Part shown: positions 1 through 7,523 of the stretch, piece after piece
How the letters are laid out: each line of letters begins with the position of its first letter
How positions within the stretch are numbered: the first letter of the stretch is position 1
The notes under the pieces: model-generated
Database searches by the model: none
What the model saw: the letters and a program-made list of their open reading frames with translations, nothing else
What the model was told of the DNA's origin: nothing
Translations under genes and position numbers: made by a program
Origin: an uncultured Clostridia bacterium
GTDB lineage: Bacteria; Bacillota; Clostridia; Oscillospirales; Acutalibacteraceae
DNA: 21,771 bases
Direction: 5' to 3'
NCBI GenBank assembly: GCA_958436475.1
Contig: CAUBKG010000036.1
Span: 1 to 21,771 of the forward strand

Positions 1-66
1 CCTTTGCCTTTTCTTTTTTGCATTACACGGCCATGTATCGCAAGTAAGCAAATTGGAGGGATCACT

Positions 67-1830
67 ATGGAACAGGTATTCTCGTCTGTAAACACCATGT
101 GGGTGTTGATCGGAGCGGCGCTTGTATTCTTTATGCAGGCGGGCTTTGCAATGGTGGAAACCGGTTTTACGCGTGCCAAAAACGCCGGCAACATCATTAT
201 GAAAAATTTGATGGACTTTGCAATCGGCACTCCTATTTATTGGCTGCTGGGATTTGGCATCATGTTCGGCACCAACACGCTGCTGAACAACGCCGTGATC
301 GGAAGTTTTGACCCCACAATATTGGGCGATTATTCCGCCATTTTACCGTCCGGCGTTCCCCTTTGGGCTTTCGTCATCTTCCAGACCGTGTTCTGTGCAA
401 CGGCCGCAACCATCGTATCCGGCGCCATGGCGGAACGCACGAAATTCTCCGCCTACTGCATTTACAGCGCCGTGATCAGCGCGGTCATTTACCCGATTTC
501 GGGTCACTGGATCTGGGGCGGCGGCTGGCTTGCCCAGATGGGCTTCCACGATTTCGCCGGCTCCACGGCAGTACACATGGTCGGCGGCGTAGCGGCTCTG
601 GTCGGCGCTAAAATCCTCGGGCCGCGTATCGGCAAGTACGATAAAAACGGCAAGCCGAAGGCGATCCTCGGCCACAGCCTGACTCTCGGCGCTCTCGGTG
701 TGTTTATCCTGTGGTTCTGCTGGTTCGGCTTCAACGGCTGCTCCACTGTTTCCATGACCGGCGACGGTGCGATTGCCTCCGCCGGCAATATCTTCATGAC
801 CACCAACCTCGCCGCAGCGGTCGCAACGGTGTCCACTATGGTCATCACCTGGGTCCGCTATAAGAAGCCGGATGTTTCGATGACGCTCAACGGCGCCCTG
901 GCCGGCCTCGTTGCCATCACTGCGGGCTGCGATACCGTTACCCCGGTCGGCGCATTCTTCATCGGCCTCGCCGCATCCTTTGTGGTTGTATTCGGCATTG
1001 AGTTTGTGGATAAGGTCCTCAAGATCGACGATCCCGTCGGCGCCATCGGCGTCCACGGACTCTGCGGCGCCACCGGCACCCTGCTCACCGGCCTGTTTGC
1101 TAAGCATGAGCTCAGTGTTGTTGGTGAAAATGCCGGCGTCTTTTACGGCGGCGGGTTCAAGTTTTTCGGCATGCAGGCGCTTGGCGTCATAACGGTAATT
1201 GCCTGGGTTGCGGTTACCATGACCATTGTATTCTTCGTCATCAAAAAGACGATTGGCCTGCGCGCCAGCAAGGAAGAGGAAATCCGCGGCCTGGATGTGA
1301 CCGAGCACGGCCTTGCAAGCTCTTATGCAGACTTTATGCCGGTTTCCTCTGTCCCCGAAATCCTCGCCGGTGAATCCAGCTCTTCCGTTCATGATGTCAC
1401 CATGGAAGCCGCAGTTCCTGAAACGCACCTGCCTGGAGAAGGTACTGTAATTACAGAGGACGGCAAGGCTGTCAAGATGACTAAAATCGCGATGGTCTTC
1501 AGTCAGGAACGTTTTGAACTTCTGAAGGAGGCCATGAACTCCATCGGCGTCAGCGGTATGACGGTAACCCAGGTGCTGGGCTACGGCGTCCAGAAGGGCC
1601 ACGACTCCTATTACCGTGGCGTTAAGCTGGACAGTGTCAAGCTTCTGCCGAAGGTAAAGGTAGAGGTTGTTGTCAGCAAGGTTCCGGTACAGGATGTGAT
1701 CGACACCGCCCGCAAAGCCCTTTACACCGGCAGCGTGGGCGACGGCAAGATTTTCGTTTACGATGTGGAAGACGTGGTCCGTGTCCGCACGGGCGAGCGG
1801 GGCTATGATGCCCTGCAGGGAGAAGACTGA
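67..1830 (+). CDS. amt: Ammonium channel Amt with fused C-terminal P-II sensor domain
   Basis: Membrane channel for ammonium/ammonia uptake with its own P-II regulator attached. The ATG at 67 is preferred over an in-frame ATG at 4 because GGAGGG lies 6 nt upstream, and the product (587 aa) then starts at the usual Amt N-terminus (FMQAGFAMVETG). Residues about 8-410 are the hydrophobic Amt core, with the conserved stretches SGHWIWGGGWL and VHMVGGVAAL. A polar linker (about 410-468) follows, then a complete P-II domain from Met471 to near the end. P-II signatures are GMTVTQV, GYGVQKGHDS, YRG and the nucleotide-binding TGSVGDGKIF. In the T-loop, the residue equivalent to the uridylylated Tyr51 of E. 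coli GlnB is Leu (about 521), and the loop is one residue longer. Control is therefore probably by ATP/ADP/2-oxoglutarate binding in cis rather than uridylylation (inference). It appears monocistronic, ending in a strong terminator. Confidence 0.95.
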   Translation: MEQVFSSVNTMWVLIGAALVFFMQAGFAMVETGFTRAKNAGNIIMKNLMDFAIGTPIYWLLGFGIMFGTNTLLNNAVIGSFDPTILGDYSAILPSGVPLWAFVIFQTVFCATAATIVSGAMAERTKFSAYCIYSAVISAVIYPISGHWIWGGGWLAQMGFHDFAGSTAVHMVGGVAALVGAKILGPRIGKYDKNGKPKAILGHSLTLGALGVFILWFCWFGFNGCSTVSMTGDGAIASAGNIFMTTNLAAAVATVSTMVITWVRYKKPDVSMTLNGALAGLVAITAGCDTVTPVGAFFIGLAASFVVVFGIEFVDKVLKIDDPVGAIGVHGLCGATGTLLTGLFAKHELSVVGENAGVFYGGGFKFFGMQALGVITVIAWVAVTMTIVFFVIKKTIGLRASKEEEIRGLDVTEHGLASSYADFMPVSSVPEILAGESSSSVHDVTMEAAVPETHLPGEGTVITEDGKAVKMTKIAMVFSQERFELLKEAMNSIGVSGMTVTQVLGYGVQKGHDSYYRGVKLDSVKLLPKVKVEVVVSKVPVQDVIDTARKALYTGSVGDGKIFVYDVEDVVRVRTGERGYDALQGED

Positions 1831-1862
1831 TTCCACAGCAGCTTCTGAAAGAACACTCTGCG

Positions 1863-1899
1863 GCTCCGGTAATGAGTTTCCTCATTACCGGAGCTTTTT
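1863..1899 (+). terminator. Rho-independent terminator after amt
   Basis: A perfect 14-bp stem, GCTCCGGTAATGAG pairing with CTCATTACCGGAGC, closes a 4-nt loop (TTTC) and is followed by TTTTT. It separates amt from the two-component system. Confidence 0.93.
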
Positions 1900-1909
1900 C
1901 GTCAAAAAA

Positions 1910-1942
1910 TTTAACCTGATTTTAAGTGGCCTGTGCTATAAT
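1910..1942 (+). promoter_or_regulatory. Promoter of the two-component system with OmpR/PhoB-type direct repeat
   Basis: A perfect -10 box TATAAT (1937-1942) has no good -35. In its place is a direct repeat, TTTAAC (1910-1915) and TTTAAG (1921-1926), spaced 11 bp apart. Such helical-turn spacing over a weak -35 is typical of OmpR/PhoB-family activators. A similar arrangement precedes the gene at 4078, which suggests autoregulation plus control of that operon. The repeat and -10 are visible; the binding is inferred. Confidence 0.6.
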
Positions 1943-1965
1943 ATTTCTGAAAGGCGGTGGAATCT

Positions 1966-2643
1966 GTGCGGCTTTTGCTGGCGGAGGATGAAAAGGAGCT
2001 CTCCCGTGCTCTGACGGAGATTTTAAAGCATCACCACTATTCCGTGGACGCCGTTTACAATGGCGCCGATGCTCTTGCCTATGTCCTCTCGGAAAATTAC
2101 GACGGTATCATCTTAGATATCATGATGCCGAAAAAGGACGGCCTGGAGGTTGTAAAAGAGCTCCGGGCCCGGGGTGTTTCCACGCCGGTGCTCATGCTGA
2201 CCGCGCGCGCGGAAATAAACGACCGTATTCTGGGGCTGGACTGCGGTGCGGACGATTACCTGCCAAAGCCCTTTGCCATGGGGGAGCTGCTGGCACGGGT
2301 GCGAGCCATGACCCGGCGGCGCGCGGAATACTGCCCGGATATTCTCGAATACGGCGACCTCTCCCTCAACAAAGCCACCTTTGAGCTTTCCGGCCCGAAG
2401 GGGTGCATCCGCCTCGGCAGCAAGGACTTTCAAATCCTCGAGATGCTCTTTCGAAGTCCCGGCCGCCTCTATTCCACTGAGCAACTGATGGAGCGGGTTT
2501 GGGGATACGATTCCGACGCGGAAATCAACGTCGTCTGGGTATACATCTCTTCCCTGCGCAAGAAGCTCACGGCGCTGCATTCCCGGGTGCAGATCAAAGC
2601 CGTCCGCGGCGTGGGGTACTGCCTGGAGGCACACGATGATTAA
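1966..2643 (+). CDS. OmpR/PhoB-family response regulator
   Basis: Cytoplasmic DNA-binding response regulator of a two-component system (225 aa). The GTG at 1966 is chosen over an in-frame GTG at 1957 because the RBS-like AGGCGGTGG ends just upstream with proper spacing, and the protein then begins VRLLLAEDEKE as the family does. Receiver domain, residues 1-115: acidic pocket AEDE, phospho-acceptor Asp51 in LDIMMPKKDG, switch Thr in LTAR, and Lys in LPKPF. The C-terminal winged helix (about 125-223) contains VYISSLRKKL and VRGVGY. A Trp (VVWVYIS) stands where Asp is usual. It overlaps the kinase gene by 8 nt, so the pair is surely co-translated. The likely targets are its own promoter and the operon at 4078. 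Confidence 0.93.
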   Translation: MRLLLAEDEKELSRALTEILKHHHYSVDAVYNGADALAYVLSENYDGIILDIMMPKKDGLEVVKELRARGVSTPVLMLTARAEINDRILGLDCGADDYLPKPFAMGELLARVRAMTRRRAEYCPDILEYGDLSLNKATFELSGPKGCIRLGSKDFQILEMLFRSPGRLYSTEQLMERVWGYDSDAEINVVWVYISSLRKKLTALHSRVQIKAVRGVGYCLEAHDD

Positions 2644-3892
2644 ACGTCTGCAAAAAAAATTCATCATCATCGCCATGGGTTCCCTTTTTTTGATCCTCCT
2701 CATCATTCTCGGCGCGGTGAACGGCATCCATTTTTATCAGCTGGACCAAAAGGCCGACGCTCTTCTGACCTTGCTTGCCGAAAACGAAGGAAAGTTCCCG
2801 GCGGCAGAGAGAGCCCGGCCGCCGAAGCAGGAGGGGAATCCCATCGGCCCGCATATGACCCCCGAAACCCCCTTCGAAACGCGGTATTTTACCGCGAAGG
2901 CTTCGGAAGATGGAGCTGTCCGCCAAATCGATACCGGCCATATCGCGGCCGTCAGTTCCTCGAGCGCGCAGGATTACGCGCAGGAGGCCCTGGAGCGGAA
3001 ACGGGTAAGCGGATATATCGACCAGTATAAATATCTCCGGACGGAGCGCAGCTACGGCTCGCTGATTATTTTCATCGACCGCGGCCCGGAGCTGCAAAAC
3101 GCCTTTTCCCTGCTGCTCTTGTCTCTCGGCATTGCGGCGGCGACCCTTCTCGTGATGTTTCTCCTCATCACCCTGCTCTCCCGCCGGGCTATCCGCCCGG
3201 TCATCGAGAGCATGGAAAAGCAGAAACAATTCATTACAGACGCAAGCCATGAAATCAAAACGCCGCTCGCCATCATCTCCGCCAGCACGGAGGTGCTGGA
3301 GCTGACAGGAGGCGAATCGGAATGGACGAAAAGCATCCGCAACCAGGCAACGCGTCTCGGCGATCTCGTGCAGAGCCTTCTGATGCTCTCCCGCATGGAT
3401 GAGGATAGGGTAACGCTCGTGTTTTCCCCATTCTTTTTCAGTGATGCCGTGGAGGAAACGGTGCATTCCTTCGAGCCGCTGGCGGAAAGCCGAGGGAAAC
3501 GCCTTCGGTATTCCATCCGGCCGGGAATCGAAATAAACGGCGAGGAAGGCGGCGTGCGGCGTATGGTTTCCATATTGCTCGATAACGCGGTCAAATACTC
3601 TTCCGAGGGAAGCGAAATAGAGATCACGCTGGAGGCCCATGGAAAGCACGCCAGGCTCTGCGTACAGAACGAGAGCGACAGCATCCCGGAAAATCTCGAC
3701 GCTCTCTTCGGCCGCTTTTACCGCGCCGATTCCTCCCGCTCGCGCGAGACCGGCGGTTACGGCATCGGCCTTTCTGTGGCAAAAGCAGTGGCGGAAGCTC
3801 ACCGGGGGAAAATCTTCGCCCGCAGCCCGGATGAAAAAACCATTTGCTTTGAAGTTTCCCTCCCCCTTCTCCCCGCTCGTCCGGAAAAATAA
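2636..3892 (+). CDS. Membrane sensor histidine kinase
   Basis: Partner kinase of the preceding regulator (418 aa, ATG inside the end of that gene). One membrane helix near residues 10-30 and a second near 155-182 flank an extracytoplasmic sensor region of about 120 residues with no domain I recognise. After the second helix come HisKA with phospho-acceptor His205 (DASHEIKTPL) and HATPase_c with N-box LLDNAVKYSS, F-box FGRFYRAD and G2 box GGYGIGLSVAK. The usual DxGxG G1 box is degenerate (NESDSIPENLDAL); as far as I recall this is normal in a clostridial subgroup of such kinases, so activity is still expected. The ligand is unknown. A strong terminator follows. Confidence 0.92.
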   Translation: MIKRLQKKFIIIAMGSLFLILLIILGAVNGIHFYQLDQKADALLTLLAENEGKFPAAERARPPKQEGNPIGPHMTPETPFETRYFTAKASEDGAVRQIDTGHIAAVSSSSAQDYAQEALERKRVSGYIDQYKYLRTERSYGSLIIFIDRGPELQNAFSLLLLSLGIAAATLLVMFLLITLLSRRAIRPVIESMEKQKQFITDASHEIKTPLAIISASTEVLELTGGESEWTKSIRNQATRLGDLVQSLLMLSRMDEDRVTLVFSPFFFSDAVEETVHSFEPLAESRGKRLRYSIRPGIEINGEEGGVRRMVSILLDNAVKYSSEGSEIEITLEAHGKHARLCVQNESDSIPENLDALFGRFYRADSSRSRETGGYGIGLSVAKAVAEAHRGKIFARSPDEKTICFEVSLPLLPARPEK

Positions 3893-3906
3893 AAATGATC
3901 TGTGTC

Positions 3907-3946
3907 GCCCGGCAGCCCCCTGCTGCCGGGCATTTTTCGTTTTTTA
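3907..3946 (+). terminator. Rho-independent terminator after the histidine kinase
   Basis: A 10-bp GC-rich stem (GCCCGGCAGC with GCTGCCGGGC), a 5-nt loop and a T-rich tail (ATTTTTCGTTTTTT). It isolates the two-component transcript from the operon that follows. Confidence 0.88.
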
Positions 3947-3987
3947 CAAAACGTTTACAAAATCACAGAAAAATATCCACGGTTTTC

Positions 3988-4019
3988 TTAAAGTTCAATT
4001 TAAGTCCGGCCGGTATACT
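3988..4019 (+). promoter_or_regulatory. Promoter of the VTC/DUF4956/Cthe_2159 operon with matching direct repeat
   Basis: The repeat TTAAAG (3988-3993) and TTTAAG (3999-4004) has the same 11-bp period as the repeat at 1910-1926. It is followed 9 bp later by a -10-like TATACT (4014-4019); at the other promoter the gap is 10 bp. There is no good consensus -35. The simplest reading is activation by the regulator encoded at 1966. Confidence 0.5.
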
Positions 4020-4077
4020 GAAACCCGGAAAGAACACAAGGGGCATCCCGCTCCAGACAATAAAGGAGGCAAGATGC

Positions 4078-4803
4078 ATGAAAGAATACCAGGATGTTTT
4101 CAAGCGGTATGAAAAAAAATACCTGCTGGATGGCGGCACATTCCGCGAGCTCTTTACACGGCTTCAGGAGTATATGAAACCCGACCGGTACGGAAACACC
4201 ACCGTCTGCAATATTTATTACGATACACCCGATCACCGGCTGATCCGAACGTCTCTCGAAAAACCGGTTTATAAGGAAAAGCTCCGTCTGAGAAGTTATG
4301 GCGTTCCGCAAAAGGACGCCGCCGTATTCGTGGAGCTGAAAAAGAAGTATAAGGGCGTTGTTTATAAACGGCGCATCGGTATGCCCCTGCAGGAGGCGGA
4401 ACGCTTTTTAAACTGCGGGGAAAGCGCCGGGCGGAAAACGCAGATCGAAAAGGAAATCGGCTGGGTGCTCGGCTATTACCCCCGCCTTGCCCCCGCCATG
4501 TTCCTTTCCTACGACCGGATTGCAGCCATCTGCGCGGAAAACCCAAATCTTCGCATCACCTTCGACAGCCGCATCCTTTGGCGCGAGGATGCGCTCGACC
4601 TCTCCGCAGGCGCCTGGGGGCGGCAGCTCCTGCAGCCCGGCCAGCGCATTATGGAAGTCAAAATCCCGGGCAGCATGCCCCTGTGGCTAGCCCGCCTGCT
4701 GGATGAATATCAGGTTTATCCCGCATCCTATTCCAAATACGGAAACGCCTATCTCGCTTCCCTGGAAGAAAAGCAGGAGAAAGGAGCTGTTTTCTGTGCC
4801 TAA
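4078..4803 (+). CDS. VTC-domain (polyphosphate polymerase-like) protein
   Basis: A 241-aa protein of the VTC/CYTH tunnel-fold family. Eukaryotic members make polyphosphate from ATP; bacterial members are annotated 'polyphosphate polymerase domain-containing', but their reaction is not well established. The ATG at 4078 has AAAGGAGG 8 nt upstream. Motifs: KRYEKKYLL at the N-terminus, IYYDTPDH, the basic KEKLRLRSYG, ELKKKYKG followed by YKRR, QIEKEIGW, and near the end MEVKI plus YSKYGNAY. The alternating Lys/Arg and Glu residues are those expected to line the tunnel for triphosphate and metal. No membrane segment is seen; the next protein, overlapping by 8 nt, supplies one. In such clusters the pair may act together at the membrane (inference). 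Confidence 0.85.
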   Translation: MKEYQDVFKRYEKKYLLDGGTFRELFTRLQEYMKPDRYGNTTVCNIYYDTPDHRLIRTSLEKPVYKEKLRLRSYGVPQKDAAVFVELKKKYKGVVYKRRIGMPLQEAERFLNCGESAGRKTQIEKEIGWVLGYYPRLAPAMFLSYDRIAAICAENPNLRITFDSRILWREDALDLSAGAWGRQLLQPGQRIMEVKIPGSMPLWLARLLDEYQVYPASYSKYGNAYLASLEEKQEKGAVFCA

Positions 4804-5485
4804 ACAAATTTTTGCAAGCATTTTGCCGTCCGACGCCGCTTCCGGCTTTTCCGTGAGCGGATTCCTCCTCTGCACCGCGGCCTCCATTCTGCTCGGAGTC
4901 ATCATCGCGATGCTGTTCATGTTCCGCAATAGCTGCAGCAAAAGCTTTGTGGTTACATTGGCGCTCCTGCCCGCCATCGTCCAGATGGTGATCATGCTGG
5001 TCAACGGCAACCTCGGTACCGGCGTGGCAGTCATGGGTGCGTTCAGCCTCGTGCGGTTCCGCTCCGTTCCCGGAACGGCAAGGGAAATCGCCAGCATCTT
5101 CCTTGCCATGGCGGTAGGGCTCGCCACCGGCATGGGCTATCTTGCCGCGGCGGCGGTATTTGTGCTCATTCTCGGCGGCGTGAACCTCATGTTTACCCTC
5201 ACCTCCTTCGGGGAATCCCCCAAAGCCGCAAAGGAACTGCATATCACCATTCCGGAAAGCCTCGATTACAACGGAGTGTTCGATGATTTATTTGAGCAGT
5301 ATACCTCTTCCGCCGAGCTCCAGCAGGTCAAAACCGCCAATATGGGCAGCCTGTATAAGCTGACCTACCGGATCGTGCTTCGGGATATTCGAAAAGAAAA
5401 AGAGCTGATCGACGAGCTCCGGTGCCGCAACGGAAATCTGGAAATTTCCTGTGCAAAAACCTCGTTTGGAAAGGATGAATTATGA
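4796..5485 (+). CDS. DUF4956 integral membrane protein
   Basis: A 229-aa membrane protein of the DUF4956 family. Start GTG at 4796 overlaps the preceding gene by 8 nt and has AAAGGAG about 9 nt upstream. Helices lie near residues 18-40, 46-65 and 95-135. The conserved core is GAFSLVRFRSVPGTAREI followed by the small-residue-rich segment FLAMAVGLATGMGY. The C-terminal 80 residues are soluble and resemble a small alpha/beta cytoplasmic domain (YRIVLRDIRKEKELIDEL). Function is unknown. Its fixed association with VTC-domain proteins suggests it anchors them or moves their product across the membrane (inference). Its stop overlaps the next start by 4 nt (ATGA). Confidence 0.85.
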   Translation: MPKQIFASILPSDAASGFSVSGFLLCTAASILLGVIIAMLFMFRNSCSKSFVVTLALLPAIVQMVIMLVNGNLGTGVAVMGAFSLVRFRSVPGTAREIASIFLAMAVGLATGMGYLAAAAVFVLILGGVNLMFTLTSFGESPKAAKELHITIPESLDYNGVFDDLFEQYTSSAELQQVKTANMGSLYKLTYRIVLRDIRKEKELIDELRCRNGNLEISCAKTSFGKDEL

Positions 5486-7356
5486 TGAAGAAACCATGGA
5501 CGGCCATCCTTCTGGCGGCCATCCTTCTGCTCTCCTCAGGGTGCGGCTCTTCCCCTGCGGGCTCCTCGCAGGGGGATGCTTCATCCGGCGGCTCCACCGC
5601 CGCGGCCAACGCGGTTTCCGCCGATGAAATCGATATGGAATTTTCTTCCCGCGACCTCGATGTCGGCTATGACGAAAGTACGGCGGTGAAAATCACGTTG
5701 AGCGGAGATACCGTATCGTTAAGCGGAAGCGGCGCTTCCTATGCGGACGGCGTCATCACCATTTCCCAGGAAGGGACCTATCTGATATCCGGGACGCTTC
5801 AAAACGGCCGGATCGTTGTCGACGTATCGGACAGCGAAAAGGTCCAGCTCGTTCTGAACGGCGCGTCCATTTTCTGCGAGGACCACGCGGCGCTGTTCAT
5901 CCGCTCGGCAGATAAGGTTTTCGTCACTCTTGCGGAAGGCTCGGAAAATTCGCTTTCCGGCGGCGCGGTCTACAATCTTTCCGAGGAAGACGGCAACGTG
6001 GACGGCGTGATCTTCAGCCGCGCAGACCTCACCCTCAACGGTTCGGGAAAGCTGACGGTAAACGCTGAATACAAGCACGCGGTGGTTTCCAAGGACGATC
6101 TCATCCTCACCGGCGGCACCTATGACATTACTGCGGCAAGAGGCGGGCTGTATGGAAAAGACTGCGTAAAAATTGCAGACGGCACATTTATCCTGAACAC
6201 GGGAACAGACGGCATCCAGTCCAGCAACGCGGAGGATACCGGCCGGGGCTTTGTTTACATTGCAGGCGGGGATTTCCAAATCATCGCAGGAACAGACGGC
6301 ATTCAGGCGGAAACCGTACTGCGGATCGACGGCGGCGTTTTCCAGATCACCTCCGGCGGCGGCAGCGCAAACGCCAGCACCAGCCATGCAGGCTCCCCCA
6401 ACGAAAACTGGGGGAACTGGGGCCCAGCCAGACCGGAGATGGGGATGCACGCTTCCGCCGTCAGCGTTTCGGAATCCGACAGCACCGAAGATACGTCGGA
6501 CAGCGCAAAGGGGATCAAGGCGGGCGCTTCGCTGGTGGTCCGCGGCGGCGCCTATGAAATCGATTCTTCCGACGATTCCTTCCATTGCAACAGCACGCTG
6601 GACATTTATGACGGCGCCTTCAGCATTGCTTCCGGGGACGACGGCATGCATGCCGACGACACCCTTACCATCCACGGCGGCACTATCCGCATCGGCAAGA
6701 GCTATGAAGGCATCGAGGGCCTCAGCGTGACTGTAACCGGAGGCGATATCGAGGTAACGGCCAGCGACGACGGCATCAATTCCGCCGGCGGCTCCGATAC
6801 CGGTATGCCGGAGGGCCGTCCCGGGCAAAACGGCTTCCGTTCGGCGCAAAACTCTGATTGCTATATCAAAATCACCGGCGGCACCGTAAAAGTAGACGCG
6901 TCCGGCGACGGGCTTGATTCCAACGGGAGCCTTTATGTGGAGGGCGGAACCCTCCTGGTGAGCGGCTCTGAAAACAGCGGGAACGGCGCGCTGGATTATG
7001 AAAACACAGCAGAAATCAGCGGCGGCACGGTCGTTGCAGCGGGTATGAGCGGCATGGCACAGGGCTTTTCCGATTCCTCCAGCCAGTGCTCAATTTTCTA
7101 TAGCTTCTCTTCTGCCGCATCGGCGGGTGCTGCGGTGACTCTGGCGGATTCGCAGGGCAGCCCCCTTGCATCGTTCACCCCGCCGAAAACGTACCAGTGC
7201 GTTGTGGTAAGCAGCCCGAACTTGAGCGTGGGGCAAACCTATATGCTCTCCGCCGGAAGCGAGTCAGAATCGCTCACGCTTTCCTCCACCGTCACTTCTA
7301 ACATACAGGGCGGCATGGGCGGCGGTCCGCAGCCCGGAGGCCGCGGGAACCGGTAG
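5482..7356 (+). CDS. Cthe_2159-like beta-helix carbohydrate-binding lipoprotein
   Basis: Large exported lipoprotein (624 aa) resembling the Cthe_2159 family, whose studied member from Clostridium thermocellum is a calcium-binding right-handed beta helix that binds acidic or cellulosic polysaccharide. The N-terminus is a lipoprotein signal (MMKKPWTAILLAA then LSSGC, Cys at about 21), followed by a Ser/Gly/Ala-rich spacer. The core shows repeating rungs ending in D-G-(I/M/L) motifs between about residues 240 and 500: GTDGIQSS, GTDGIQAE, GDDGMHAD, SDDGINSA, SGDGLDSN. These acidic turns fit calcium sites. The C-terminus is Gly/Pro-rich (GGMGGGPQPGGRGNR). It is the last gene of the operon, so it probably acts on the cell surface with the two upstream proteins. 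Confidence 0.85.
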   Translation: MMKKPWTAILLAAILLLSSGCGSSPAGSSQGDASSGGSTAAANAVSADEIDMEFSSRDLDVGYDESTAVKITLSGDTVSLSGSGASYADGVITISQEGTYLISGTLQNGRIVVDVSDSEKVQLVLNGASIFCEDHAALFIRSADKVFVTLAEGSENSLSGGAVYNLSEEDGNVDGVIFSRADLTLNGSGKLTVNAEYKHAVVSKDDLILTGGTYDITAARGGLYGKDCVKIADGTFILNTGTDGIQSSNAEDTGRGFVYIAGGDFQIIAGTDGIQAETVLRIDGGVFQITSGGGSANASTSHAGSPNENWGNWGPARPEMGMHASAVSVSESDSTEDTSDSAKGIKAGASLVVRGGAYEIDSSDDSFHCNSTLDIYDGAFSIASGDDGMHADDTLTIHGGTIRIGKSYEGIEGLSVTVTGGDIEVTASDDGINSAGGSDTGMPEGRPGQNGFRSAQNSDCYIKITGGTVKVDASGDGLDSNGSLYVEGGTLLVSGSENSGNGALDYENTAEISGGTVVAAGMSGMAQGFSDSSSQCSIFYSFSSAASAGAAVTLADSQGSPLASFTPPKTYQCVVVSSPNLSVGQTYMLSAGSESESLTLSSTVTSNIQGGMGGGPQPGGRGNR

Positions 7357-7372
7357 CCTCTGCACGGCGCAG

Positions 7373-7422
7373 AAATGCCCGAAGGCTTTATACTGAAGTG
7401 ATAAAGCCTTCGGGCATTTTCT
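7373..7422. terminator. Bidirectional terminator, probably the native queA terminator
   Basis: A perfect 19-bp stem (AAATGCCCGAAGGCTTTAT with its complement) and a 9-nt loop. T-rich flanks lie on the plus side (ATTTTCTATC) and an AAAT run gives U's on the minus side. On the plus strand it ends the Cthe_2159 operon. On the minus strand it lies 6 bp after the relic stop codon at 7428, as expected if it once ended queA. Confidence 0.88.
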
Positions 7423-7427
7423 ATCTT

Positions 7428-7448
7428 TCACAGGATCAGCATGGCGTC
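7428..7448 (-). pseudogene. queA: Relic of the native 3' end of queA (DAMLIL plus stop)
   Basis: On the minus strand these 21 nt read GAC GCC ATG CTG ATC CTG TGA, encoding DAMLIL and a stop: exactly the last residues of QueA, whose functional copy ends at 10996. The functional copy uses GAT GCA ATG CTC ATC CTA TGA, so the differences are all at third positions. The relic uses GC-ending codons like the rest of the chromosome. The short run CGTTTTTT-AG just upstream also resembles the sequence upstream of the functional tail, with an 8-nt gap. Interpretation: the original tail, displaced by an insertion. Confidence 0.62.
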
Positions 7449-7523
7449 TAAAAAAACGAACGATGCAATGCAACCTTTATGGAAACTATTTTCTAAATAA
7501 AAATGTGCTACCTCTATATCTTC

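Noticed and set aside
343..1836. Long minus-strand ORF opposite amt
   Set aside because: Mirror frame of a well-identified gene. Its translation is low-complexity and rich in His, Asp, Gly and Ala with no domain.
2594..3802. Long minus-strand ORF opposite the histidine kinase
   Set aside because: Antisense shadow of a clear HisKA/HATPase gene; no RBS and no recognisable motif.
5719..6849. Minus-strand ORF opposite the beta-helix lipoprotein
   Set aside because: Arises from the repetitive Gly/Asp/Ser-rich codons of the real gene. Composition is shadow-like.
5482..7356. Tandem DNA repeats or a CRISPR-like array
   Set aside because: The periodicity is at protein level (D-G-I/M/L rungs of a beta helix); the nucleotide sequence varies and there are no identical spaced repeats.
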